A stretch of 64,000 bases of DNA from Pseudoneurospora amorphoporcata (Eukaryota; Ascomycota; Sordariomycetes; Sordariales; Sordariaceae), in the NCBI GenBank assembly GCA_033297205.1, contig MU859107.1, forward strand, positions 124,001-188,000, given 5' to 3'. Below the pieces are notes generated by a model, which was not told where the DNA came from, did no database searches, and was given only the letters and a program-made list of their open reading frames with translations. The first letter of the stretch is position 1; each line of letters opens with the position of its first letter. Shown in pieces: positions 9,860 to 22,931 of this stretch. Position numbers and translations under genes: made by a program.

Positions 9860-12800
9860 TCACCCACCAAAGTCCATCTTCAAAGCAATAGTAGGCGCCT
9901 GTTCCTCCTCTTCCTCCACACTCCTCCCCCTCCCCGCACCTACATGTGCGCCACCGCCAGCACCACCCATCCCCCCCGCCCGTCCACTCCTAATAACCTC
10001 CTCCATAAACGCTCTCTGGCCTTCACTCATCGCGCCTACCACCGCCCTGAAGGAAGTTTGATCGGCGCTCGCCAGCTCTAGTAATCTCGCGCTCGTCTCG
10101 CGGTACACATCATGTTTCGCGGGTTCTGTCGCCGCGCGCGAGAGGAGAGTGGGAACGATAAGGGCCATGGCGATGGATGCCCCCTGGCCTCGGTCTTGGG
10201 GGGAGCTTCGAGCAACCACGGCAGTGAATTGTACGAGGGTTTGGGCGGTGAGAGCACGGGCGTGTTCGGGATCTTCGGGTAAGGTGTTGATTACGAAGGA
10301 GATCAGACGCGGGAGTAAGTGGCGGGAGAGGGAGTGGTCGGCTGAGGTGGATGAGCCGGAGGTGTTGAGGAGGAGGGAGCGGATGCAGTTTGCGGCTATT
10401 TTTGCGGTCTAGGTGGGATTTTTTGTTAGTTTCAGTGACCAAGAAAGAATGAAGGACAGGGAAAGGGAGTTTTGGCTTACCATTCGGTCTGTCAGACAGT
10501 CTACCAACTCATCTAGGAACTTGGCTACTAGCGGCTCGCTAGCTGACAGGCGGTTTTTGCCGCCGGTGAAGAGGATGGTGATGGCCAGGAGACAGTTCTT
10601 GACGCAGGTCAGCGCCGTCGGGGCCTCGCGCTTCTGAGCGTTCAGGTAGATGGACAAGAAGCGCCGCAGACACCCCAGCAGCTGGATGTCTGTGGGCGAG
10701 TTGCCCTCATCTTCATCTCCGCCGCCTCTTCTAGAGCCGGACATGCCGTTGATGAAGCGTTTGAGCGTCGACAGATTCTGGGGGACAATGACCTCCTGGC
10801 ATGATGGGGTAGCAAGGATGATCGCGAAGATGTGCAAGATACAGGCGTGTAGATCCGTTTTGATGATAGACGGGAACACCTCCGCGGCGTCAACTAGTGC
10901 GTTGAGCGAAGTCTTGATGAGGAGGATCGCTTCCTCTGTCATCTGATGGCGGACGGGCTGCTGAGCCTCGCTGAGATTGGGCAACAGTCCGGAGAGGACC
11001 AGGACAATGATGCGAGTCAGCTCAAAGAGTTGCTCAATGTCATCAGACAACTCGCTGTTCTCGGGGTCGTCGGCCTGCTTTCTGGCTGCCGGATGCGCCA
11101 CGCACAGGGCACGCGCAATCTCGACGATGATACCCTGTACATCAAGACCCTCAGTGAGCACAAGACGGTCCAGAAGATCCATCGTCTCGGAGAAGATGGC
11201 ATCACGGTAGATGGCATGGCCAGATACGCTTGGGTGAAGGATCTTCTTGAGGGCGCGGAGGATCTCCAGTGTCTGTTCTCGGGTAGCGAGGGATTCGCTC
11301 TGGCCTGGCTTCGTGGCGAGAGCTTCAAAGGCGATACCGAACAGAACAAAAAAGAACGCAACAGGCTCATCGCGGTAGTTGATATCTGCCCCCTTTGAGC
11401 TGCTGTTGGTGCTGGGTCCTGAGAGCTCCTTGCCATCGAGAGCATCGAAGACGAACTCGCTATCTTGTTCAATGAGGCTGGCAATAGCGTCAACCAACTT
11501 CAACCACGACTCTTGGTAAAACTTCAGCAACGTCTCGCGGTTCAGCGCTGCGTAGACAGTATCCAAGCTGCCAGAAAGAGATGGAGGGCCAAGCGTCATG
11601 GAAATATCCGGCTCGAACCGTAACCGAGCAAATTCGCGTAGAGACTCGAGCCATAGGGGAGTCAGAGTACCAATATGAGGCTTGAGGACATCCAGTAGGT
11701 ACTTCTGCTCAGAGCTGGCGACTTGTAGCTCGGCCCAGGCGGCGAAGACGGACATCTTAACCATGACCTGTGCGTTTGAGCTGAGTCCCTTCAGGTCACC
11801 AATGCCAGCATTATCCTCATCCTTTGCAAAGTTCTCCAAAGAACTCACTAGTGTCTTCAGGATCCTGCCCATTCTGTCCACGTCAGTGACAATGCCCGTT
11901 GCGATGAAGCTTGCACAAACATCGACAGCTTCCGAGGCCAGTTCAGGCGACGAGTCCGCGGCAAAAGCGGGTGTAAGGGCGGAGCTGATTTGCGCTTGGT
12001 ACTGCTCAAGCAGCATGGCCTCCTCGAAGTCTGGATCGGGGATCTTTCCAAACATTTTAAGGACAGCGCCGATGATCTTCAAGCCCCAGATTCTCTGGTC
12101 CAGGACTCCTGATGTGGATGCCGAGAATGCCATGCGGACAACATCGGCAATCTTGTTCTGAAGAGCCGCCTGCGCAGCAGATTCACCATGCGTGGCGACG
12201 TCCTTTTGAACGAGAACAAAAATATCGTTCAGGCAGTCCATGGCGAAGGTAGTGACCTGCCACTTTAGGGGCTCCACGTCTGAACCGCTCGGAGTGTCCT
12301 TGTCATCTTTCGCACCTCCTCCAGCAGCGGCAAAGCCAGCTACCTCTTCGTCCTGCAGATCAATACCTCCACCAGACCTCCCGGTGTTCGTGATTGCCTG
12401 TGCGGAGGCCTTAGGTCTGGTCATCTTCAGGACATGCTGGAAGCGCGCAAGCCAAGCGGCTGTGTCCGAAAGACAGGTCTGGCGGAGCCAGTTCCTGATC
12501 AGGTTGCGCATTCCGTCATGGCTCGGGGAGGCGTCGAGAACCAACCACAGATGATCCTCGAAACCTTGCTCAGCGGCCTGGATGACATCGTACGAGTTTC
12601 TCTTCATGAGGTTGTAGAGACTGTCCACGGCCACATCCCGAAGGGCAGCATGATCGGACTTGATGTACCGCTGAAGCGTTCTGACATAGTCGATGAAGTC
12701 CATGTAGCCCGGAGCATACAATGTCAGATGCTCCATGCAGGCGAGACTTGCCCGCTGAATTTCAAGATCCTCTTCTTGTTGGAAGTATCCAACAAGTGTC

Positions 12801-15800
12801 AAGATCAGCTCCCTGGACTTAGTAGAGTCCTGTAGATCCGGACCAAGAACGTTGATGAGCGCATCAACGCAGCGAGCGATGGCAGCCGACGAGGAGAGGT
12901 CAGCCTCCAGGTTCATGGTGATAGGCGAAGCTAACTCAGGGTTATGCGTATCCGAGACAAAGAGCTTGGCCAGCATTCCGAGTGTGCTAGACACGAAGCT
13001 GGAGAAGCCAAGTCCAGCAGCATCCGATACGCGTGCTATGGCCTCCAGAGCCCAATAATGGACAGTCGGATGCGGATCGTTGCATAGAGACATGAGGATG
13101 TTGAGAATCGTCTTCAAGTGATAACCAGCCGCCATGCTGCCAATCTTGGTCTGGATGCACCCAAGGGCCATGGCGCAGCCAGCTCTTGCGCTAGGTTCTC
13201 TGTTGACAACAATAGTATCAACAAGGAACTTGATCTCTTGATTAGTGAATGCATTGCCACAAGCGCTGCAGAGCCTCGCAATTGCCTCATACGCAATGCT
13301 ACGGACGTACTGATCAGGGTCAAGTACGAAACTCCTCAACAGCTCCTGCAGAAGTCTCTCAACGGCCGTATTGGTGATGTCGCCTGGTGACGACTTGGTC
13401 TCCTTGCAAGCAACCCGAAGAGTGGACAGAAGGGCCGTGGCCACGTTGACGTTGACAGCAGCCCCACGTCCAGTTTCCCGCCGAAGAGATCCAGCCCCCA
13501 TGAAAGTCGTAATCTGCTCCAGCGCACTCTCCTGCACCTTGGACGGGGTCAAGGGGAAGACGAAGGCAAATAGCTGGATAGCCATGTTAACAACCTCAGT
13601 GGCAGCAGGATCAGGGAGCCCCGGGTTATCTGAGTTGCCGATATACAGAAGACAAGCATCGTTCTCCAGGGTGCCGCACACCGGAGAAAGAAGGAGCCTC
13701 TCGATGCACTCTTCCGGTTCATACTCTTGCTCGTTGCTATCCAAGCCGTTGGTCTGCTGTCCCGGGAGGCTTCGTGTCGCGAAGCCCCTGACAAGACTGG
13801 TCACACCAAATCCTGAATTGTCGCCTACCTCCCAGATCGAGTCAAAGGTACCCGCTGCGTTCGCGATGGAAGTGCTGAGGGAGCTCGGTGTATAATTATC
13901 CGGGTCGGCAAAGAGAGAGATGGCAAGAATCAAGAGGTTGGACTGCAGGAGAGCTTCAGTGGCGCCGGCAGGGCTGACGTTCACGAGCTTCGTATAGCAC
14001 TGAAGAACTCTGCGCCGTACCATCACCTCCAAGTCCTGGAGTTGCAAGGCCGGCGTTAGCCTCTCGGCGATATCGTCCGATGTCTTCTTTGCCGGTAGCG
14101 TCTTGAGGAATGCGGTTGTACTCTGCAACATCGTAGCAATTCTCTTGCACACATCGACGGTCAACAGACGACTGTTGAACTGGAGGAACGCTAGGATAGA
14201 CCCAAGCGCACATTCCCTGACATGTGTGAGGAACGAGGCATTGAGCAGGTTCCTATGAATCGCCATGCTGTCCTTGGCGAGAACCTTGGGTAGTGCATTC
14301 TTCCACAGTAGAAGGAGCTGCGATAGATGAATCTTGACGAAGTTGGGTCCAAGGGACATTAGTCCGCCTATCAAAGTCCAGGCGACTTGGATCTGGGTGC
14401 TTGCAACTCGTAGTTCCGAGGTTCCGCTTGACTTGAGTAAGTTTGTCGCCATAGTCAGAACACGGCTGTTGATCTCGACTGATCCATAGAGCGGGCGTTG
14501 CGGGCTTGCGCTGAGCCCGGCAGCGAGACCGTGAGCAAAACCGATGCATCTGCGAGGGGAATTCCTTCCCGTCCCAAGAAGGCTAAGTTCTCTGCTCAAG
14601 CTGTTCATGCAAACTGACAGACAGGGAAGAAGCTGCTGCGGGCAGGCCAGCACAAACGTCTTCATACAGGCCGCGGCGTACACCTGGACAGTGTAGCTAG
14701 GGTGTTGAAGGACTTGCAGCAAGCCGTCCCGACATCCCTCTGAGAAGTCTGTCGCCGCTGTGCCCAAACCAGAGATCAGCGACGACAGAGCACTCAAGGA
14801 GACGACCAATGTGTGTTTGGAAGGCTCTGGCCTTTCCTTGAGAGCCTGAGGATAGTTTTTGAGGATATCGTTGACAATGGCTTTAGCAGCCGTGATTTGG
14901 CCCGATTCGCCCAGAATCCTTTTCCCTATCATGTCCTGGATTATAGTATAAACCATGCGCCGCGAGATCAGCAAGCGGTACCGATTGTTGAGGATGTTAT
15001 TATGGCCCAGAAAGTCGGATGTGAGGATCTCGAGGATGCGGAGGTAGTTAACTTCTACAGTCTTCTCCCCAAGTTTCTGGAGAACGTTTCCGATACAAAT
15101 CGCAATAGCGGCCCTAGCCTTGTTTGTAGTAGACATGCGAACGTATTGGGTAGACAGATGCTTGAGTATGTCGGCCAGCGACAAAGCTAGATCTGGTGTC
15201 CTCTGGGTTGGAGCAGGGCTTTCGGGTCGTGAGGACATCTCATCTTCATCTTGAAGCCCTCCCATTGTTGGCTGCCTCTTGATCGCCTTGGACTTGGATC
15301 TCTTGATCAGGGGCAGCGGTGCCTCGCCAATGGCTGATTCGGAGTAAACACCGACCAACGCCTGGGCAAAGCAGTCCGCCGCTGCCGACCGCGCATTTGA
15401 CGAAGGGTTGTCGAAAGTCTTGAACAAGGTCGACTTGAACTTTTCAAAGTCGGTTGAGTTCTTGAAATAAGGGGTGTACTGCACAAGCGACCGCAGGCAT
15501 CGGCAAGCCGCCACGACGACCAGCGACCCTTTGTCTGCAGAGGCATGATTCCTCCCCTGCTTCCATATATCTCTTGCTATACTCTCGTCCATGCTCCCTT
15601 GTATCATCATGGCAATCTTCCCCAAGGCGGTCAAGACAGCTGCGCGAAGCCCCGCGTGGCTCGAAGCTGCCTTCAATAGCTTCAAGAGCGCCGAACATAC
15701 TAGCTGGTGCAAGCCAATGGCGCTGTCACCGGCCGAACCGTATATGTCTCCCAAGCAAGCCACGGCAGCATGTTTCATCCGAATCTCGCCCTCTGTCTTC

Positions 15801-16198
15801 AGTTTTCCGTTCGAGATGATGCCGACTAGCTCGTTGACGGTTTCGAACAGGAGCTTCCTATCGCCCTTGTCGAACACGTGCGCAAGACACCGCCCCAGCG
15901 CGTTTCGTATGACCCTCGTTGGCGACGGAGAGGCAAGATTCAGGACCTTGAAAGCCTCCTTTTTTATGTAAAACTGCTGTGCGGTGCAGTCGTCTGGTTC
16001 GAGCGCCAGCACATGCCTGCTAAGTGCCGAGACGGACGTCAGGAGGAATAGTTCCTGCTGCTCGGCGGGGAGGGCCTGAAGCTTGGCGAGATCGAGCTCG
16101 GGATTCGTCGTGACGTGGGATGTCAATGTGTTCGTGATGCCGTTGGGCTCGCCGTTGGCGGCGTCGTTGGGCTCCCCAGGAGCTGGTGTTGATGACAT
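9860..16198 (-). CDS. laa1: Giant HEAT-repeat protein Laa1/HEATR5, AP-1 clathrin adaptor accessory factor
   Basis: Two exons, 16198-10481 and 10408-9860, encode 2088 residues, close to yeast Laa1 and human HEATR5B (both near 2,000-2,070). The 72-nt intron (10480-10409, GTAAGC...ACCTAG) lies near the 3' end and joins LTDRM to TAKIAANC. The protein is a continuous alpha-solenoid of HEAT-like helix pairs, for example GCAMALGCIQTKIGSMAAGYHL, with no catalytic motif. The N-terminal block ending ALGRCLAHVFDKGD and the central HYWALEAIARVSDAAGLGF region match the HEATR5/Laa1 family. Family members bind AP-1 and help recruit it to the trans-Golgi and endosomes. The C-terminal 60 residues are Gly-rich then acidic (RSVEEEEEQ) and end ALKMDFGG. 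It shares a 689-bp divergent promoter with the TACO1-like gene. Confidence 0.92.
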
Positions 16199-16887
16199 TA
16201 TTAGGTGCCGGCCGCGGGCTCTGTCGGTGCGAATTCGACGGCGGAATTAGGTGTATATAGCTGTACAGTAGTCTGGTTTAAACAATCCGGGTGGCAGGTG
16301 GAATGGTCGAAGCTAGCATCGTCGGGCAATGCGGTCTAGAATAGGAGTGTCTCTGAAAGTTGTTGAAGCCAAGGTGTCAGTCGCAAGTGGTGGAAGTTGA
16401 CCTGAGGTGGCCTTGGGTTTCTCCGGGTTGACATGGTCGATGTGTGTAACATCCAACCTAATGCAGCTCACAGGAGGTTGCAGAAGTCTACGGCGCAGGT
16501 GCATGGGCGTCCAGGGAAGCAAGCGTGCTGTACCTACAGTGGGCCAATGAGGGGTCCTCGAGGCGGGGGGCAACACCCGACCAGGGGTTCTGGGAGACGC
16601 CCCTGCCGTGGTGAACCGCCGCGCTCCCCCATGGCCGTTTTCCTTCCCGCCCCGCGCCCGAACCCCGGCCGCCATTCGGCACAGCACAATTTTCGGAATT
16701 CTGACCGGGAGCTCCGTCCATTGTCGCGGGAAGAGCCGCAACTCCGTTCATATTCGTCCGCCTTTCTCTTAGGCGGTGGGTTCTTCAACGCGCTTCGCTA
16801 TTTTCTCTAGTGGCTGGCTGTCTTTCTGACCGTGATCTGCTCATTTTCTAGGCTAGGTACCTAATAATTCGCTCGCAAACCGCAACT
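16199..16887. other. Divergent promoter region, laa1 / TACO1-like gene
   Basis: 689 bp between divergent starts. It has a CCAAT motif in GGGCCAATGAGG near 16541 and an AGGTACCT palindrome (16855-16862) ending 25 nt before the TACO1-like ATG. No gene was recognised; the ORFs around 16313-16810 overlap each other on both strands and look like G+C-rich noise. Confidence 0.55.
16855..16862. promoter_or_regulatory. AGGTACCT palindrome at the TACO1-like start
   Basis: Copy of the recurrent AGGTACCT word, lying 25 nt upstream of the ATG at 16888, within the likely core promoter or 5' leader. Function is inferred only from its recurrence. Confidence 0.4.
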
Positions 16888-17893
16888 ATGGCGTCCCTCA
16901 CGCGGAGCATCGTCATCGGCCCACTCTCCCGGTCTTCTCTTCCAAAATCCACGAGCTCCTCGATATGCGCGCAATGTCGGCGCACCTTCATCGCCAGTCC
17001 CGCGCTGCAGTCCGGCCACAACAAGTGGTCCAAGATTAAGCATGAAAAGGCGGCCGACGACGCCAAAAAGTCTGCAGTCCGGACCGCCTTCACCAAGAAC
17101 ATCACCTTGATCTCGAAGCGTGCGTTCATCCACATCTACCGATCATCCCGATGTCCCCGATGCCCATCCGCCGGCTGAAAAGTCAAAGCCCGAGCTTACG
17201 CAGTTACGCGAGTTGTTAGTCTATGGGCCCAACCTGAACGATAATCCGCAGCTTGCCTCCATCGTCGCGGCGGCCAAGAAGGCCGGTACGCCCAAGGCCT
17301 TGATCGAGGGAGCCATTGCCCGAGGCCAGGGCAAGTCGTCGGAAGGCGCCACGCTAGAGCCCGTGATATACGAGGCGATTGTGCCGCCCAACATCGCGCT
17401 GGTGGTTGACGCTGCGACGGAGAACACGAAGCGCGTTATAGAAGACTTGAACCAGTTCGTCAAAAAGGCGAATGGTGCCAAGAGCCCGTCCAAGTTTCTC
17501 TTCGAGCGGAGGGGCCGCGTGATCTTTGAGAAGGGCGAGAGCGGGTTGGACGTAGATGACATCATGGAGGATGCGATTGAGGCTGGTGCTGAGGATCTTG
17601 AGAATGACAAAGAGGGCAACATTATTGTCTGGTCGGACCCTTCGTCAACGCAGCAGATCTGCAAGGCTGTTGGATCCAAGTTCAACCTCAAGATCGCCGA
17701 GTCCGACATCGTGTGGCATGCCATTGAGGATACCAGGGCGCCGCTGGACTCGTCTGAGGAGTTGATCAAGTTTACGGACCTCCTCACAAGCATCAAGGAC
17801 TATCCTGATGTCCAGGCTATCTGGTCCAACGTTTCTAGGGGAAACATGAGTGACGATGAGTGGGCCAGGGTAACTGAGCTCATTAACGAGTAG
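16888..17893 (+). CDS. Mitochondrial translation activator, TACO1/YebC family
   Basis: Two exons, 16888-17119 and 17220-17893, encode 301 residues. The intron (donor GTGCGT, acceptor TTGTTAG) was placed by requiring continuity of the YebC fold: NITLISK joins LYGPNLNDNPQLASIVAAAK. The N-terminus (about 40 residues, basic, Ser/Leu-rich) reads as a mitochondrial presequence. SGHNKWSKIKHEKAADDAKK is the hallmark N-terminal YebC motif, and GTPKALIEGAIARGQGKSSE and the acidic DIMEDAIEAGAEDLEND are also typical. Human TACO1 activates COX1 synthesis and yeast Dpc29 acts in mitochondrial translation; this protein probably acts on mitochondrial ribosomes likewise. An alternative acceptor at the CAG ending 17203 keeps the frame only if the donor also moves, so the exact splice is likely but not certain. 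Confidence 0.9.
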
Positions 17894-18309
17894 TTTCCTG
17901 GCCCAAGAGAAAGCAAAAGAAGGCACAAAACAAACGATTGTAAACATTGATATACCCCCCCTTTCCAAAGATATGTTCACCGATGCAAAGCAGAGAGGTT
18001 CCTTTCTCGTGACCAGGATACCTAGAAATGATGTTTTCCCATAAACGCCTTATAACCCAAATCGATACTCATCCACCCCTAACCACATCAACTTCCCATC
18101 CGCGACGGCCCAACTAGCCGAGTCGTTTCCCGCTTCTTCCTTTTGCTACCCAGTACTTAATCTTACACTTTCCCCCAGCTGAAGTTGCTCCCAACCGGGC
18201 CAGCCTCAAAGCAGCAGTGATCATTCCACTCCAGTTGAGTCTCGACGACGCATGCGCGCCTTGTCGCAAACTTTCGTCCGACAACCCAGAAATCCCGTAG
18301 GTAACCGCA
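17894..18309. other. Convergent intergenic region, TACO1-like gene / pet100
   Basis: 416 bp between converging stops, presumed 3' untranslated regions; pyrimidine-rich on the plus strand. Nothing else recognised. Confidence 0.6.
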
Positions 18310-18691
18310 CTACTCGTTGCTGTTGTTGTTCTGCTGCTGCTGTCCCTGCTGCTGCCCCTCGTTCGCCAACCTCTTCTCCCTGAGATACAATCTCCTCGCC
18401 CTCAACCTCTCGAGCTCCTCGTGGATCTCGTCGCGGTCAAAGGGGACCTTGTTGGCGTTCTCGGGCTTGGGCCAGAAGTCGGGCACGGTGAAGCGCTGGT
18501 CAAGGTTGGTGCCGAAGTAGAACATGATCCCGATGGGGAACATGAGGTACATGCCGAACTGTTTTTAACAAAATGCCCTGGTTAGACCACGGCTGAGAAA
18601 AAGCCCGAGGGGAGAGCGAATCTGGGGAGGGGCAAGCTCGGAGCTGGGTTTGGCGACGCACCTTGAAAACCTCGAGGTTGAGACCACCCAT
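18310..18691 (-). CDS. pet100: Cytochrome c oxidase assembly factor Pet100
   Basis: Two exons, 18691-18662 (30 nt) and 18558-18310, encode 92 residues. The intron (18661-18559, GTGCGT...AAACAG) joins MGGLNLEVFK to FGMYLMFPIGIMFYFGTN, which is the highly conserved Pet100 start: a short matrix-facing tail and one inner-membrane span. PDFWPKPENANKVPFDRDEI and the charged helix EELERLRARRLYLREKR complete the family signature. The C-terminus is a Gln/Asn tract (CAG/CAA repeats). Pet100 chaperones assembly of complex IV subunits in the inner mitochondrial membrane. It converges on the TACO1-like gene, another cytochrome oxidase biogenesis candidate. Confidence 0.93.
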
Positions 18692-19170
18692 CTTGACTAG
18701 ATCGGCTGCGATGATGTAGATTCTGGTAGCAGTGGTAGAAGGTGGTGGACGGGGCGGCGCGAGCAGCTATGGAGCGTGGTGGAGTTGGTGGTGTTGACTC
18801 GACGGAACGGATGAGGTGGATGCGGACTTTCAATGTTCGGTGATTGACGGAGCTCCGTCCAGTGCTCTCGAGTTCCAAATTAACAGTGGGCCGACGCCCG
18901 TAGAACGCTCCCCACCCCTGTCCCGGCCGCTCTTGGCTCCCCGCAGCAACCGATCCCGGCTGCCCGGTGACGAAATGCTGCCCCTGATTCTTGGCATGTG
19001 TGTTTACCTACTTTCACAACCCTGTCGATGGGCATCTCATTGCGGAAGCTTAGCTTGATGTTCCATGAAGAGTTCATAGATATCATTAATTCCAGCAGTA
19101 TGGTATAAATAGCTTTTGAAATCAAAGGACCGCCGTGGATAAATCATTCCGCCATCCCACTCTGCCTGTC
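18692..19170. other. Intergenic region between smp3 3' end and pet100 start
   Basis: 479 bp holding the presumed pet100 promoter and smp3 3' untranslated region, both minus strand. No gene or repeat recognised. Confidence 0.55.
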
Positions 19171-20903
19171 CTATTTAGGACAGCTTTTGGTAACCCTCCA
19201 TATCCCGAGACCCCTCCTCCCAATTACTCTAGCCAGGGTATTCCAAACGCCGTCATCCCCAAAGTCCATATCATCCAGGTTCAAATGCTGCCGGCATTGC
19301 CATACCTCCCTAAATCGTAGTCCATCCAGGCCCTTGTTTGACAGGTAAGGGTCCAGCCAAGCAGCCGATAGAGGCATCACCAGATATGTCCCGTTCTTCT
19401 CTTTCAGGTATTCGTTGTTCCTCCTATCCGCCGGGGTATCACACGTGGCAATCTTCTCCAACTCTTCAAGCATCGTCTCTCCTTTCATTCCCATGAGATC
19501 TCGCGTGGTGAGGACCTCATTCTTCCCGTTCAAAAGCCATGTCGGTGGCATATACGTTTTCCACCAGATCGCCTGGGTCGCATCAGGCTGCTTGCTCATG
19601 AATACTTGCGCTGGCACGATACCACCCTGGTGGTATGTTCCAAAAAGTGTGCCCAAGATGAGGTTGAACACAATCCAGGACCCCAGCCAAATGCGCAAGG
19701 CCGACTTTTGTTTCGGGAGTCGAATAGATGATAAAAAGAGCGGGACGGTCGGGAGGAGGAATCTTGCTTCCTGATGCTTTGATAGGGAGAGAACGACAAG
19801 GCCCGAAATGGCCGAGTACAGTCGTATGGAGCATATCGGTCGGGTGAAGAGAAGCACGGCGGCCGGTCCGATCAGCTGAGGAAGGTTGGCGAGCAAGTGC
19901 TGGTACCACGGATGCAATCCATGTTGAGCCAAGTTTACCGGGTCAATATTGTAGAGAAAATTGTTTAGCGGCGTCAACACAGGGTTTCTTATAAGGTCTG
20001 ACCAGGTTATCGAGTGTGAGGTGTAGAAGGCCGTGTCGAGGGCGATGGCAAATAGTGTCGTCGAGAAACCTGCAAAGACGATTGTCATAAAGGACAACGG
20101 ACTGTCGGCTGTCAGCATGCGTCCAAGGAAAGTGTTATCAGCTAAACTCACTTTTTCCAGTAGTACTTCAGTAGTTGTAAGCCAGGAATCAACACAAACG
20201 CGGGGAATGTGATGCGATTGAACACTCCAAAGACCGCGACGAAGCCCAAAACCGCTGAAGCAAGGAACGAACTGCGATGCTGTACCGGACTCTGTCAGCA
20301 ACAATAACGCCCAGGCGCATCGAAATCATCTGTCTGGGTAACTCACCGGATTCTCAACGATGCGCTGAATCAGCACCAAGCACCATGCTACGACCAATGT
20401 TTCCACCGAGTTCGAAAAGGTATGTGTCTGGAACGTCCAGGTAACGTAGGAGGAGGCGACAATGAGGACAGCAACGCGCCTGTGTCGCGGCGATGGTATG
20501 AGTTCGTGGATAGCCCAGTCCTCCAGGACGAAGCTTATGGCGAACATGAGGACGCGCAAAGTCCAGAAGACTGCGATGGGCGGAATCTCGCCATCATTTC
20601 CATTTCCTATCCATAACCAGCGAAGAAGAAGCATCGGCAGCCCGTATACAGGCCATAGCGGAAAGACGCTGCGTATCGGGTGCTGGTTCGTGAATTCCCA
20701 CGTGTGCCGGACGGGATAGTGGAAGATCTGTCCTGAAGTACGACGACTGTCAGCTTTGCGCTATGCGATCTGCGGGGTCCAAATATAAACATACCGGCTA
20801 TAACCTCTGGTCCCTGAAAGTTCTCATCCGGGTGAAGATAGCTTGGTGATAAGGCGAACCATAGCCTTACCAACACCAAGAAAAGGTATGTTCTCCGCCA
20901 CAT
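19171..20903 (-). CDS. smp3: GPI mannosyltransferase 4 (Smp3), glycosyltransferase family 22
   Basis: Four exons, 20903-20795, 20732-20347, 20279-20152 and 20101-19171, encode 517 residues, matching the roughly 516 of yeast Smp3. Introns are 62, 67 and 50 nt with donors GTATGT, GTGAGT and GTGAGT, and the frame is continuous across all three. It is a multi-span ER membrane enzyme that adds the fourth mannose to the glycosylphosphatidylinositol anchor precursor from dolichol-phosphate-mannose. The first luminal loop has SYLHPDENFQGPEV, carrying the His-Pro-Asp-Glu motif of GT22 enzymes. FNRITFPAFVL and SKHQEARFLLPTVP are also characteristic of GT22. The start is the first in-frame ATG; a TTG-led extension of seven codons upstream is not needed. 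Confidence 0.92.
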
Positions 20904-21876
20904 GTAAAGTTCGTGTTCCTGCAAGCGCAGTCATTCGCGATCGACGTGAGCATCCGTTGTTGAAGCGCATGCAGCTGTATGGGGCACAAGTCGAGGGAAG
21001 CTGAGAGGGCATCACCAGAGGGAAAAATTAAGGAGGGAAGTCGCCGTGGTTGAAATAAGGGCATGATGGCGTGTCGCGGAAAGGGTGCGCTCAAGTACAA
21101 TAGCCCGAAAGCAACGAGGAGGACCTTTGGGTGGTAATCTGAAGAGAAGGGATCGGCCTCCCCTGTAGCCTCCGTGAGAAGGGAATGTCCATGGAACGGG
21201 AGTGGACGATGGCATCGTGCCAGAGCTCAGGTAGGAGCGAACCCTGTCCGCGAACAGCTCTGGACAGGGGGGTGATGGTCAGCACCAAGGGGCAGGCACG
21301 CTAAAAATCCAGCCGTCCGTTTGATTCATGCAAACCGGCCTTTCCCGCAAATGCCCTGTATCATGATCGCTGTAGCCAATCCAGCTGCACTGGCGCCATC
21401 CGCAATGGTACAGAGCATCACGTCTTCTTCATCAGGCGTTCGGATGTTGCCCAGATAAGAAGGAAGCGATGATGTCTCACAAGGCCCTCTGAGAAGCATT
21501 CACGAGTACCGGGGCAAGCAAGATTCAACTTTTCCATGGAAAGCAGGGTCATAGGGTGGCGGTACTAAATGATGAGCGACTTTTACGGCACGCCCCTGCA
21601 GATACTACTCGTCTGGGCTAGAAACACCCTCTGAGACCCCTAGCGAAGCTTACCTCTAGGGTCTGGTGCACGGATTTGCGAAAGTGAATAAGGTACCTAG
21701 AAGTAGATTCGCGATATTATCGGTACATCCACCCCCATATAAATTAGCGCTGTAACCATGTCACCCTGTTTTTTCGAAAAGTGGCGCTGCTTTATGGCAA
21801 AAAACGGTGGTACATTGATTTGCTAACAAGTTGCAGGGTGGGTCATGTACCTAATTCTTTTCGCGAATCCGTGAAC

Positions 21877-21902
21877 CTGACCCCGTGCCAGCACGGGGTC
21901 AG
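21877..21902. repeat. Perfect 12-bp inverted repeat with 2-nt spacer
   Basis: CTGACCCCGTGC (21877-21888), spacer CA, then its exact reverse complement (21891-21902). It would form a tight cruciform or RNA hairpin. It lies in gene-free DNA. Confidence 0.7.
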
Positions 21903-22931
21903 ATTGAGGCGTTTCTAGCCCTGACGAGTATTGCTCGAATCTTGACAAGCTCCGGACTTGTTGGCTGCGATCGGAAAGGAAGGCTTCTGGAATTCTTGAA
22001 TGTCAAATTAGGTGGGGTGAAGACATCTCCAGATTCCCCACGCAGTTGCCCGTCCGCATTCGGGCTACTCGGCAGGCTGGTTGGCGCGAGTCTAATTTCC
22101 TCCCGCACAGGTGCAGCGACTTGCCGATCTGCCCGAGCCGGACAACGACGAGGTCCATACAAGTAACTCCAAGCGCCGAAGGACATAGTCCTGAGAACAG
22201 AAATTGTATGTTCATGGTCCCACTATGCCTACATCATACTGTGATACGTGCAGATGGTAAGCCAAATGATGCTAGTCTGTCACTCTGTCACTAGCAAAGA
22301 TGAAAGGCCCAACATCCTTCAAGGATATCTTGAAGCCTCCACAGTCCACGCGGAACGGTCTTGAGGATCCATACCACTAGGCTTTGAGGTTGACCCTGAG
22401 TCTTTCTTGCCAAGCTGTCAAGTTGACGTGCTCAGAAGGACAATGTGTTTCATCCCGGGTTATCTTTGCTTGTTTGTTGGAGATACCGCAGCTTTTGACA
22501 CTGAATGTGTATTCAGGCACTTGATAACCTATGGTCAGGTACTACCTAATGGTGGTGAATTGATACAGAAACCAGAGCGAACTGATGATAAATTATCCAT
22601 GCATAGTAGTGCGTCGAGAAGCCTTCTACGCACTTGATATGCCGAGATCTGACTCTCATGTCCGTATATCACATACATCATACTTCGCCGGAGGAAGGAC
22701 TTCAACATAGAAAATTCCCCAAAGTTGTGGTACGGAAAACGTATGCAGTTTATAGTCTTGCAGATCTCCTATCTGTATTGCAAGCAAGACACATGTCGGT
22801 TTCCGTGTCCTCAGCTCACGCCTTATTTCTTAATGAATACGGTGTCCGGGCCACGACGTCTCTTCCCGGGTAGTAATAGTGCCGATTTCTGATGGACAAA
22901 TGTTCGTCTCCATGGTGGAAGCTGCCCCTGG

